Shown one piece after another: positions 6,719-13,622 of a stretch of DNA of 36,954 nt (position 1 is its first letter; every line of letters starts with the position of its first letter). Source of the stretch: Lachnospiraceae bacterium (GTDB lineage Bacteria > Bacillota > Clostridia > Lachnospirales > Lachnospiraceae). The stretch spans positions 1 to 36,954 of the forward strand of contig JAJQID010000078.1 of assembly GCA_021199405.1 (NCBI GenBank). Direction: 5' to 3'. Under the pieces are notes generated by a model. It was given only the letters and a program-made list of their open reading frames with translations. It had not been told where the DNA came from and made no database searches. The translations under genes were made by a program, and so were the position numbers.

Positions 6719-6769
6719 AACAGCACCTGTCGAGAATCAGAGATGGATACTCGGCAGGTGCTGTTTTGT
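6719..6769 (+). terminator. Terminator of the amino-acid importer operon
   Basis: AACAGCACCTGTCGAG (6719-6734) pairs with CTCGGCAGGTGCTGTT (6750-6765) with one G-T pair, followed by TTTG. It ends the operon before the pyk promoter. Confidence 0.8.
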
Positions 6770-6821
6770 GGAAAAAAGAATTCCATTTTACGCGCTTTTT
6801 ATGGCAAAATCGGAAATACTA

Positions 6822-6830
6822 TGCTAGAAT
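6822..6830 (+). promoter_or_regulatory. Extended -10 promoter element of pyk
   Basis: TGCTAGAAT is an extended -10 box (TGn plus TAGAAT). No good -35 is visible 17 bases upstream, which fits reliance on the extended -10. Confidence 0.4.
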
Positions 6831-6851
6831 AATAAAAAATCTGAAGCGACA

Positions 6852-6882
6852 GTTACTATTCAAACTGGCTGTAAATAGTAAC
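6852..6882. repeat. Short GTTACTATT hairpin in the pyk leader
   Basis: GTTACTATT (6852-6860) and AATAGTAAC (6874-6882) form a perfect 9-bp inverted repeat with a 13-base loop. The same terminal sequences bound the 198-bp element at 32047-32244, so this looks like a minimal or internally deleted copy. It sits in the 5' UTR 13 bases before the pyk ribosome site. Confidence 0.65.
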
Positions 6883-6905
6883 AGACGACGAGCAAAGGAG
6901 CGGCT

Positions 6906-8318
6906 ATGCGTAAAACAAAGATTATCTGCACCATCGGACCGGCATGCAATAATGAGCAGGTGCTGACGGATATGTGCCTTGCCGGCATGAATGTGGCAAG
7001 GCTGAATTTCTCCCATGGTACCCATGAGGGGCATGGAGAGACCATTGCGCTGATCAAAAAGGTGCGGGAGAAGCTGGGGCTTCCCATCGCCATTATGCTG
7101 GACACCAAGGGACCGGAGTACAGAATCAAGACCTTTGAAAACGGGAAGGTGACCCTGAAGGAGGGGGATCTGTTTACCCTGACAAGCGAGGACGTGGTGG
7201 GGGATGAGACCAGGGTTTCCGTGACCTACGATAAGCTGGCGGAGAATCTGAAACCCGGAGATACGGTACTGGTGAATAACGGTCTGATCATTCTTCAGGT
7301 GCAGGAAATTCAGGGGAAGGACGCCGTCTGCAAGGTCATGGCAGGCGGAGTTTTAAGCGATCGCAAGAGTATGAATTTCCCCAATAAGGTCATGGATCAC
7401 GACTATCTCAGCGAGCAGGACAAGGCGGATATTCTTTTTGGCATTGAAAATGATGTGGATTTTGTGGCGGCTTCCTTTGTTTCCAATAAAAAGGACGTGA
7501 CGGATCTGCGCAATTTCCTGAATGCTCATGGCGGCAAGCAGGTGGAGATTGTGGCCAAGATTGAGAATCGCTCCGGCGTGGACAATGTGGACGCTATCTG
7601 CGAGGTAGCCGACGGCGTTATGGTGGCCAGAGGAGATCTGGGCGTGGAGATTCCCGGCGTGGAGGTGCCCTCCGTGCAGAAGTATCTGATCAATAAATGC
7701 CGTATGCTGGGCAGCCGGGTTATCACCGCCACTGAGATGCTGGAGAGCATGATTCAGCATCCCCGTCCCACCAGAGCTGAGCTCTCCGATGTGGCAAACG
7801 CCGTCTATGACGGCACTTCTGCCATCATGCTTTCCGGGGAGACCGCCGCGGGCAAATATCCGGTGAAGGCTGTGAAAACCATGGCGGAAATCGCGGAATA
7901 CACGGAAAAGCAGATCAATTACAGGACCCTTTTCTATAAGACAGACTTTGAGGCGCAGAACAATCTGGACGCCATCTCCCATGCCACGGCCGCCATGGCC
8001 ATTGACGTGGGGGCAAAGGCTATCGTGGTCAATTCCTTAAGCGGCAGAACCGCCCGGCTGGTCAGCCGTTTCCGCTGCCCGGTAGATATTCTGGGCATGA
8101 CCACCTCCGAGAGCGTGTGGCGCAAGCTGAATTTAAGCTGGGGCGTGACGCCGGTGCTCTGCGAGGAGGTCACCTCTATGGATGTGATGTTCTATTTCGC
8201 CATGCTGAAGGCGAAGGAAACCTTCCATCTGCAGAAGGGCGACAATGTGGTGCTGACCGGCGGTCAGATCGGCGGCAGAAAGGGCAATACCAACACCATT
8301 AAGGTGGAGGAGGTTTAA
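6906..8318 (+). CDS. pyk: Pyruvate kinase
   Basis: Transfers phosphate from phosphoenolpyruvate to ADP, giving pyruvate and ATP in the last step of glycolysis. The 470-residue product starts KTKIICTIGPA, as the family does. It carries the substrate loop LDTKGPE, the inserted B domain (about 70-165), VAKIENRSGVDN, the active-site VARGDLGVEIP and ATEMLESM, and the TAAGKYPVKAV end of the barrel. The C-terminal allosteric domain is of normal length, and the extra PEP-utiliser-like domain of some Firmicute enzymes is absent. AAGGAG precedes ATG 6906 at good distance. It is monocistronic between two terminators, with an unusual repeat hairpin in its leader. Confidence 0.96.
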   Translation: MRKTKIICTIGPACNNEQVLTDMCLAGMNVARLNFSHGTHEGHGETIALIKKVREKLGLPIAIMLDTKGPEYRIKTFENGKVTLKEGDLFTLTSEDVVGDETRVSVTYDKLAENLKPGDTVLVNNGLIILQVQEIQGKDAVCKVMAGGVLSDRKSMNFPNKVMDHDYLSEQDKADILFGIENDVDFVAASFVSNKKDVTDLRNFLNAHGGKQVEIVAKIENRSGVDNVDAICEVADGVMVARGDLGVEIPGVEVPSVQKYLINKCRMLGSRVITATEMLESMIQHPRPTRAELSDVANAVYDGTSAIMLSGETAAGKYPVKAVKTMAEIAEYTEKQINYRTLFYKTDFEAQNNLDAISHATAAMAIDVGAKAIVVNSLSGRTARLVSRFRCPVDILGMTTSESVWRKLNLSWGVTPVLCEEVTSMDVMFYFAMLKAKETFHLQKGDNVVLTGGQIGGRKGNTNTIKVEEV

Positions 8319-8333
8319 AGCGGGAAACAGAAA

Positions 8334-8368
8334 GCAAAAGGAGCAGGCCAGCCGGCGGCTCCTTTTGC
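8334..8368 (+). terminator. Hairpin downstream of pyk
   Basis: GCAAAAGGAGC (8334-8344) and GCTCCTTTTGC (8358-8368) are perfectly complementary. There is no strong U tract after the stem apart from the TTTT within it, so termination may be partial. Confidence 0.55.
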
Positions 8369-8405
8369 GTAAGGGAATACAGGAAGAAGAGGGGGACCTG
8401 GAATA

Positions 8406-9464
8406 ATGAGCGGAAAATTATTTGTCGGTACGCTGTCTGCACTGCTAATCCTGATGCTTGTCGCTTGCAGTGGGAATATGGCAGATTCAGGTGACGGGGA
8501 ACAGGAGGCAGCCAATGCGGGAGCAGATGTGGAGATTTCCATAACGGAGGAAAGTGAAACGGAAGCCTCTTTGAGCGGACCAGGCTTCACAGTGACGGAG
8601 ATCGAAGGCTGTAATTTTCCTCAGGCGCCGTCTCAGTTTACTTTTTTCAATTTAAATCCCTGTGTGGGCGCAGACCAGACGGTTTACCTGTATGAGGATG
8701 GCGGCTGGATTATTTATGAGAGCTATCAGAAGATGGCTGAGGTTTATCCCGGTGATAATTTCTGTGCTGTTTCTGTGGATGGAGAAATCATCGCCGACCT
8801 GCCGGAGGAGTCTGAGTATCAAAGCTATGGTCTGGGCTCCGCGGGAATATTTTACAATGCGGATGAGATCGTAAAACAGACTGCAGACAGGAAGGTAAGG
8901 CAGTTAAATAAAAACATTGTCAATGAAGAGGTGATGGTTCTGTACGAGGACGGGCAGGTGGAGCTGTTCAACGCTGGAACAGGATATTCCGTCACGGATT
9001 CTCTTGCTGAAGAGGAGACCGTGGAGGAGATCTCGGGCAGCTTCCTGCGGACGGCCTCAGGGAAGGTGTATCTGGTAAAATATCGTTTTCATGAGTCTGA
9101 TTCATCAGGATCCGTTACCTTAAGTCAGGTTTCAACAGACCGGATTGTCAGCATATCTGCCTGCGCCTCCGCAGACAGATGTATCGCCGTGAAGAGTGAT
9201 GGAACTGTGGAGGTATACTCTGATATGGAACAGGAGTTGGGGGCTGATTTTGAGAGAATTGAAACGGTCTGCATGGGGTATAGCTGCTGTGTCGCCGTGG
9301 ATGAGGATGGAAGGGCGCATTTTTCGGCTTACGACAGCGGGATGGAGGAGGAGATTGATTTATATCTGGCGGGACTGGAAGGAAATGTGATTTATGCCGC
9401 ATGCAGCTATCAGGGGATAGCGGTGCTGCTTGAGGATTACAGTATATGTGTGATTGATTTTTAA
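8406..9464 (+). CDS. Lipoprotein of unknown function with RCC1/propeller-like repeats
   Basis: 352 residues with a lipoprotein signal ending LVAC (Cys21), followed by an acidic Ser/Glu/Ala linker to about residue 55. The rest is beta-rich and repetitive, with short modules of the type hydrophobic-hydrophobic-(S/D)-(D/E)-G-x-(V/A) (for example CIAVKSDGTVEVYSD and CCVAVDEDGRAHF). These recall RCC1-type beta-propeller blades but are too degenerate for a firm call. It would be anchored on the outer face of the membrane. It lies between the pyk hairpin and the pyrE promoter; the ribosome site (AGGGGG, about 11 bases before ATG 8406) is modest. Probably surface-exposed, function unknown. Confidence 0.8.
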   Translation: MSGKLFVGTLSALLILMLVACSGNMADSGDGEQEAANAGADVEISITEESETEASLSGPGFTVTEIEGCNFPQAPSQFTFFNLNPCVGADQTVYLYEDGGWIIYESYQKMAEVYPGDNFCAVSVDGEIIADLPEESEYQSYGLGSAGIFYNADEIVKQTADRKVRQLNKNIVNEEVMVLYEDGQVELFNAGTGYSVTDSLAEEETVEEISGSFLRTASGKVYLVKYRFHESDSSGSVTLSQVSTDRIVSISACASADRCIAVKSDGTVEVYSDMEQELGADFERIETVCMGYSCCVAVDEDGRAHFSAYDSGMEEEIDLYLAGLEGNVIYAACSYQGIAVLLEDYSICVIDF

Positions 9465-9563
9465 ACGACTGGTGTGATCTGACGGTTACACTGAGAATTC
9501 TGACCTGTGTGGTCCGGACATTTTGATATACGAAAGAGGAAGGAATAAGCATATTTTTCTGGA

Positions 9564-9592
9564 TTGAAAATATACCATAAATATGATAAGAT
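9564..9592 (+). promoter_or_regulatory. Promoter of pyrE
   Basis: TTGAAA (9564-9569), 17 bases, TAAGAT (9587-9592), about 45 bases before the pyrE start. No uridine-responsive attenuator (PyrR hairpin) was recognised in the short leader. Confidence 0.55.
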
Positions 9593-9637
9593 CGAACAGT
9601 CAGAAACAGAACGATATTCAAAGTCGGGAGGAAGAAA

Positions 9638-10312
9638 ATGGAACAGTACAAGCAGGATTTTATCGGATTTATGGTGGACTCTCATGTGCTCAAATTCGGT
9701 GAGTTTACTTTAAAGAGCGGCAGGCAGAGCCCCTTTTTTATGAACGCGGGAGCTTATGTGACCGGCGCTCAGCTGCAGAAGCTGGGAGAGTATTACGCAA
9801 GAGCGATTCATGAGAATTTCGGAGATGATTTTGATGTGCTGTTTGGACCGGCCTATAAGGGAATTCCGCTGTCTGTGGCCACAGTGATCGCCTATTCTCA
9901 GCTGTATGGAAAGGAAATCCGTTATTGCTCCAACCGCAAGGAGGTCAAGGACCACGGGGATAAGGGCATTCTGCTGGGCAGCGATTTAAAGGACGGAGAC
10001 CGGGTGGTGATCATCGAGGATGTGACCACATCGGGCAAATCTATTGAGGAGACCTGTCCGATTCTGAAGGCTCAGGCGGATGTGGAGGTGAAGGGTCTGA
10101 TGGTGTCCTTAAACCGAATGGAGAAGGGAAAGGACGGTCAGGTCAGCGCCCTGCAGGAGATTAAGGAAAAATACGGGATCGAAGCCCGCTCCATTGTGAC
10201 CATGGCAGAGGTGACGGAGTATCTGTACAATCGTCCCTATCGCGGCCAGATTGTGATCGACGATACCATCAAGGCCGCACTGGACGCTTATTACGCGCAG
10301 TATGGCGCCTGA
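9638..10312 (+). CDS. pyrE: Orotate phosphoribosyltransferase
   Basis: Joins orotate to PRPP to give OMP, the substrate of PyrF. The 224 residues contain LKSGRQSPFFMNAG near the N-terminus, FGPAYKGIPLS, the lysine-rich YCSNRKEVKDHGDKG loop, and the PRPP-binding VVIIEDVTTSGKS. The length is normal. GGGAGGAAG directly precedes ATG 9638. It has its own promoter and is followed by a dispersed repeat and two small membrane-protein genes rather than other pyr genes. Confidence 0.96.
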   Translation: MEQYKQDFIGFMVDSHVLKFGEFTLKSGRQSPFFMNAGAYVTGAQLQKLGEYYARAIHENFGDDFDVLFGPAYKGIPLSVATVIAYSQLYGKEIRYCSNRKEVKDHGDKGILLGSDLKDGDRVVIIEDVTTSGKSIEETCPILKAQADVEVKGLMVSLNRMEKGKDGQVSALQEIKEKYGIEARSIVTMAEVTEYLYNRPYRGQIVIDDTIKAALDAYYAQYGA

Positions 10313-10339
10313 GGAGCCTCATTGACAGATGACGGAGAC

Positions 10340-10401
10340 GGAATGGCTGCTTATGCAGCCGGCGAGCGACACTATGGTAAACGACATAAAGTCGTTTATT
10401 A
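10340..10401. repeat. Dispersed palindromic repeat, copy B
   Basis: Second copy of the repeat at 1250-1311, with 53 of 60 bases identical and no gaps. Both hairpins are conserved: GGCTGC-ttat-GCAGCC and TAAACGAC-ataaa-GTCGTTTA. It occupies most of the pyrE to 10450 gap. Confidence 0.85.
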
Positions 10402-10449
10402 CAAAATAAATGACGGAAAATATGAAAGAATAATGTCAGGAGGACTAAA

Positions 10450-10602
10450 ATGCAGGAAAAAATTCACAAAAGCATGTCAGTGGTAGGAAGCATGAGCATT
10501 GTTGTCGGAGTTGTCACCATCATAGTCGGCGTGGCCGGAGGTATTCTGATGATTGTGGGCGGAGGCAGGCTGTTAAAGGAGCGGAATAAGCTGATATTTT
10601 GA
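10450..10602 (+). CDS. Small membrane protein, 50 aa, function unknown
   Basis: ATG 10450 follows a strong CAGGAGGA site (10437-10444). The 50-residue product has a short charged N-terminus (MQEKIHKS), a long Gly/Val/Ile-rich hydrophobic stretch (about 10-38) with GG pairs that may form one or two closely packed helices, and a basic end (RLLKERNKL). The strong ribosome site and clean frame support a real gene. It is followed by a highly structured 164-base segment and a DUF6142-like gene. No family is recognised with certainty. Confidence 0.65.
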   Translation: MQEKIHKSMSVVGSMSIVVGVVTIIVGVAGGILMIVGGGRLLKERNKLIF

Positions 10603-10766
10603 TGATACCAGGGTCAGAAAGTCATGAATGGAGCGCTTGCGATCCAATTCATGAATTATGGCCCGCCAAAACATGAGAAAGTAGCCATTTTTCGCAGAAA
10701 AATGAGCGGATTTCGAATGTTTTGAGGATTTCGGGAGCGCAAAGCGCGAAGAAATCCGGGGTATCA
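10603..10766. repeat. Nested inverted-repeat element
   Basis: Several perfect or near-perfect stems are nested: TGATACC (10603-10609) with GGTATCA (10760-10766); TCATGAAT...ATTCATGA (10622-10654); CAAAACAT (10667-10674) with ATGTTTTG (10717-10724), enclosing CATTTTTC-gca-GAAAAATG (10686-10704); and GGATTTC (10726-10732) with GAAATCC (10751-10757). The segment would fold as a branched RNA or cruciform. It carries no open frame and ends 18 bases before the next gene. Confidence 0.7.
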
Positions 10767-10784
10767 GATGTTTGGCGATAAAAA

Positions 10785-11102
10785 ATGAAAAAAGGAAAAA
10801 GAAAATTCAAATATGTGGTCAAAACCCATAAGCCCTCGGGGATTCTGGGCTTTACGTTCGGTCTGATCAACGTGGCGGGGCTGGCTCTTCTGACATACAG
10901 AACCTTTTCCATGCGGGGAGAGGCTACCCTGTCCATGGGCTTTGCGGCCTTTCTGATGATGGTGCTGTCGGTGGCGGGGCTGATCATGTCCCTGATCTGT
11001 ATCTCCGATGGGGAGCAGTTTCACCGTTTTGGCTGGATTGGCCTTGTCTGTAATCTGGCGGCGCTGGCAAGTCTGGCATGGATTTTTAACGCGGGATTGT
11101 AA
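10785..11102 (+). CDS. DUF6142-like membrane protein, 105 aa
   Basis: 105 residues with a very basic start (MKKGKRKFKYVVKTHKPSG) and three predicted helices (about 20-38, 48-70, 80-103), the last separated by SDGEQFHRFGW. The pattern KxxxPSGxLGFxFGLI resembles the small DUF6142 family of clostridial membrane proteins, whose function is unknown. No clear ribosome site precedes ATG 10785; instead a branched structure ends 18 bases upstream, so translation may depend on the leader fold. It is followed 34 bases later by purE. Confidence 0.75.
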   Translation: MKKGKRKFKYVVKTHKPSGILGFTFGLINVAGLALLTYRTFSMRGEATLSMGFAAFLMMVLSVAGLIMSLICISDGEQFHRFGWIGLVCNLAALASLAWIFNAGL

Positions 11103-11136
11103 AACAAAACTTTTTTTGATAACGGGAGGATAAAGG

Positions 11137-11637
11137 ATGGCACAGGTTGGAATTGTGATGGGCAGTGATTCGGATATGCCCGTGATGGCGAAGGCGGCGG
11201 ACATTCTGGAGCAGCTGGGGATTTCCTATGAGATGGCGATTATCTCAGCCCACAGGGAGCCGGATGTGTTTTATGAGTATGCGAAGGGAGCGGAGGCGAA
11301 GGGGTTCAAGGTGATTATCGCGGGAGCGGGCATGGCAGCTCATCTGCCGGGTATGTGCGCGGCAATTTTTCCCATGCCTGTGATTGGAATTCCGATGCAT
11401 ACCTCCAGTCTGGGAGGAAGGGATTCTCTGTATTCCATCGTGCAGATGCCAAGCGGGATTCCTGTGGCCACGGTGGCTATCAACGGCGGAGCCAACGCCG
11501 GGCTTCTGGCGGCAAAGATTCTGGCCACGTCCGATCCGGCGCTTTTGCAGAGGCTGAAGGAGTATTCGGCGTCGCTAAAGGAGTCGGTGCAGAAGAAAGA
11601 TGCAAGGCTGCAGGAGGTCGGATATAAAAATTATTGA
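11137..11637 (+). CDS. purE: N5-carboxyaminoimidazole ribonucleotide mutase (class I PurE)
   Basis: Converts N5-CAIR to CAIR in purine synthesis. The 166-residue protein has the family order: MGSDSDMPVM at the N-terminus, ISAHREPD with the catalytic His, GAGMAAHLPGM, and GIPMHTSSLGGRDSLYSIVQMPSGIPVATV with the class I DSLYSIVQMP segment, then NAGLLAAKIL. The length is typical. GGGAGGA lies about eight bases before ATG 11137. The partner PurK, which makes N5-CAIR, is not in this window. It heads a purE-purM-purN-purD series. Confidence 0.96.
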   Translation: MAQVGIVMGSDSDMPVMAKAADILEQLGISYEMAIISAHREPDVFYEYAKGAEAKGFKVIIAGAGMAAHLPGMCAAIFPMPVIGIPMHTSSLGGRDSLYSIVQMPSGIPVATVAINGGANAGLLAAKILATSDPALLQRLKEYSASLKESVQKKDARLQEVGYKNY

Positions 11638-11668
11638 CTTGAAGGGGCGGCTGGTTCTCGGAATGAGA

Positions 11669-11697
11669 GTATAGTAAATGACTATATGCCGTTTTGA
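11669..11697. repeat. Decayed fragment of the dispersed repeat, copy C
   Basis: The stretch TATAGTAAATGAC-tatat-GCCGTTTT matches the right-hand hairpin of copies A and B (TATAGTAAACGAC-ataaa-GTCGTTTA) apart from single substitutions in each arm and the loop. It lies in the purE-purM gap. Confidence 0.4.
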
Positions 11698-11751
11698 GTC
11701 TGCCGGCAGCAAATGCCTGCGGGTAATACATATATGAGGAGAATGTATACT

Positions 11752-12777
11752 ATGGATTATAAAAACGCTGGAGTGGATATTGAGGCAGGCTATCGTTCGG
11801 TAGAGCTGATGAAGGAGCATGTAAAAAAGACCATGCGGCCTGAGGTGCTGGGAGGAATCGGCGGCTTTTCCGGCGCCTTTTCCCTGGAGAAAATCAAGGA
11901 CATGAAGGAGCCGGTGCTTCTGTCCGGCACGGACGGCGTGGGCACCAAAATCAAGCTGGCTTTTCTGATGGATAGGCACGATACGGTGGGAATCGACTGT
12001 GTGGCCATGTGCGTCAACGATGTGGCCTGCGCGGGCGGCGAGCCGTTATTTTTCCTGGATTATATCGCCTGTGGCAAAAATATTCCGGAAAAGATCGCCC
12101 AGATTGTCAAGGGCGTGGCGGAAGGGTGTCTGCAGTCCGGCGCGGCTCTGATTGGCGGGGAGACCGCGGAGCATCCGGACTTAATGCCGGAGGAGGAATA
12201 TGACCTGGCAGGCTTTACCGTAGGCGTAGCGGAGCGGTCGGAGATGATCACGGGAGAGAATATCAGGCCCGGGGATGTGCTGGTGGGAATCGCCTCCTCC
12301 GGAGTTCATTCCAACGGCTTTTCTCTGGTGCGCAAGGTCTTTGATATGACTTTGGAGAGCCTGAATACTTATTATGAGGAGTTGGGCGCTACGCTGGGGG
12401 AAACGCTTTTGACGCCCACCCGCATCTATGTAAAAGCGTTAAAGAGGGTAAAGGAAGCGGGGATTACCATCAAGGGGTGCAGCCATATTACCGGCGGTGG
12501 TTTTTATGAGAATATTCCCCGCATGCTGCCGGAGGGCATCCGGGCCGTGGTGGAGAAGGACAGCTATCCAATTCCGCCGATTTTTGATTTGCTGCAAAAG
12601 AAGGGTGATATCGCGGAGCAGATGATGTACAATACCTACAATATGGGACTGGGTATGGTGCTGGCTGTGGATGCAGCTGATGCGGAGGCTGCAGTGAAAG
12701 TCCTGCAGGCAGCGGGAGAGCAGGCGTATATCGTTGGGCGCTGCGAGGCCGGAGAAAAGGGCGTAGATCTGTGTTAA
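11752..12777 (+). CDS. purM: Phosphoribosylformylglycinamidine cyclo-ligase (AIR synthetase)
   Basis: ATP-dependent closure of FGAM to AIR. From ATG 11752 the product has 341 residues, the usual length. It shows YKNAGVDIEAG at the start, GGFSGAF, LLSGTDGVGTKIKLAF, CVNDVACAGGEPLFFLDYIACG, GGETAEHPDLM and HITGGGFYENIPRMLP. The start was set by GAGGAG at 11736-11741; in-frame ATGs at 11713, 11734 and 11743 lie before or in that site. It follows purE by 114 bases and precedes purN by 79 bases, so one purine operon is likely. Confidence 0.96.
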   Translation: MDYKNAGVDIEAGYRSVELMKEHVKKTMRPEVLGGIGGFSGAFSLEKIKDMKEPVLLSGTDGVGTKIKLAFLMDRHDTVGIDCVAMCVNDVACAGGEPLFFLDYIACGKNIPEKIAQIVKGVAEGCLQSGAALIGGETAEHPDLMPEEEYDLAGFTVGVAERSEMITGENIRPGDVLVGIASSGVHSNGFSLVRKVFDMTLESLNTYYEELGATLGETLLTPTRIYVKALKRVKEAGITIKGCSHITGGGFYENIPRMLPEGIRAVVEKDSYPIPPIFDLLQKKGDIAEQMMYNTYNMGLGMVLAVDAADAEAAVKVLQAAGEQAYIVGRCEAGEKGVDLC

Positions 12778-12856
12778 GGCTGCTGGCTGATGAAAAGAAA
12801 CGGCCTTATGTAAAAGTCTGGATTTCATTATAAGACCGGAGAAAAGGAGTAGACCT

Positions 12857-13471
12857 ATGCTGAAAATCGTAGTGTGCGTGTCCGGCGGGGGCACCAATCT
12901 GCAGGCAATCATGGACGCCATGGACAGTGGAAAAATTACAAATACCGAGATCATGGCGGTGATCAGCAACAACGCCCGCGCGAAAGCGCTGGACCGGGCG
13001 AAAAATCATGGCGTTCCGGCGCTGTGCCTTTCCCCCAAAAGCTATCCGGATCGTGGAGCCTTCAATGAGGCTTTTACAAAGAAGATGGAGGAGTTGAATC
13101 CCGACCTGATTGTGCTGGCCGGCTTCCTGGTGGCCATTCCGCCGGCTATGGTGGATGCCTTTGAGGGACGGATCATCAACATCCACCCAGCATTAATTCC
13201 CTCCTTCTGCGGTGTGGGGTATTACGGCCTGCATGTGCATGAAAAGGCGCTGGAGTACGGCGTCAAGGTGACCGGAGCCACGGTGCATTTTGTAGATAAG
13301 GGAATGGATACCGGCAGGATCATTTCCCAGAAGGCGGTGTATGTGCAGGAGGGCGATACGCCGGAGGTATTACAGAGAAGGGTCATGGAGGAGGCAGAGT
13401 GGGTATTGCTGCCTCAGGCCATCGACGATATTGCCAACGGGAGGATACGACTGTCAGGGAAGAGTGTATGA
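12857..13471 (+). CDS. purN: Phosphoribosylglycinamide formyltransferase
   Basis: Transfers formyl from 10-formyl-tetrahydrofolate to GAR. The 204 residues include the GAR-binding VSGGGTNLQAI near the N-terminus, VLAGFLVAI, the catalytic NIHPALIPSF (Asn and His), and TGATVHFVDKGMDTGRII with the catalytic Asp. AAAAGGAG precedes ATG 12857 at good distance. GVGYYG replaces the more common KGxG after the IPSF motif, as in many clostridial enzymes. Confidence 0.96.
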   Translation: MLKIVVCVSGGGTNLQAIMDAMDSGKITNTEIMAVISNNARAKALDRAKNHGVPALCLSPKSYPDRGAFNEAFTKKMEELNPDLIVLAGFLVAIPPAMVDAFEGRIINIHPALIPSFCGVGYYGLHVHEKALEYGVKVTGATVHFVDKGMDTGRIISQKAVYVQEGDTPEVLQRRVMEEAEWVLLPQAIDDIANGRIRLSGKSV

Positions 13472-13514
13472 CGCTACCGATGGCAGGACACGAATGTGAG
13501 AGACAAATATATGT

Positions 13515-13591
13515 CATACTGCCTGATCATGAGAGCAGTTGGATCAATAACAATTGGTATGCATGTCACTGATCAGGTGGCAGGTTGTATG
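13515..13591. other. Hairpin in the purN-purD gap
   Basis: CCTGATCA (13522-13529) pairs with TGATCAGG (13570-13577), and CATAC (13515-13519) with GTATG (13587-13591). There is no U tract and no recognisable riboswitch. It may be a processing or stability element in the pur transcript. Confidence 0.35.
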
Positions 13592-13622
13592 ATCAAATGG
13601 ATATGACAGGATGGGAGAAAAC

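Noticed and set aside
11137..11637. Class II PurE (AIR carboxylase), given that no PurK is in the window
   Set aside because: The LGGRDSLYSIVQMP segment is the class I form; purK may be elsewhere in the genome.
11638..13622. Purine riboswitch in the pur gaps
   Set aside because: The gaps before purM, purN and purD are short and none shows the conserved three-way junction core; only simple hairpins were seen.
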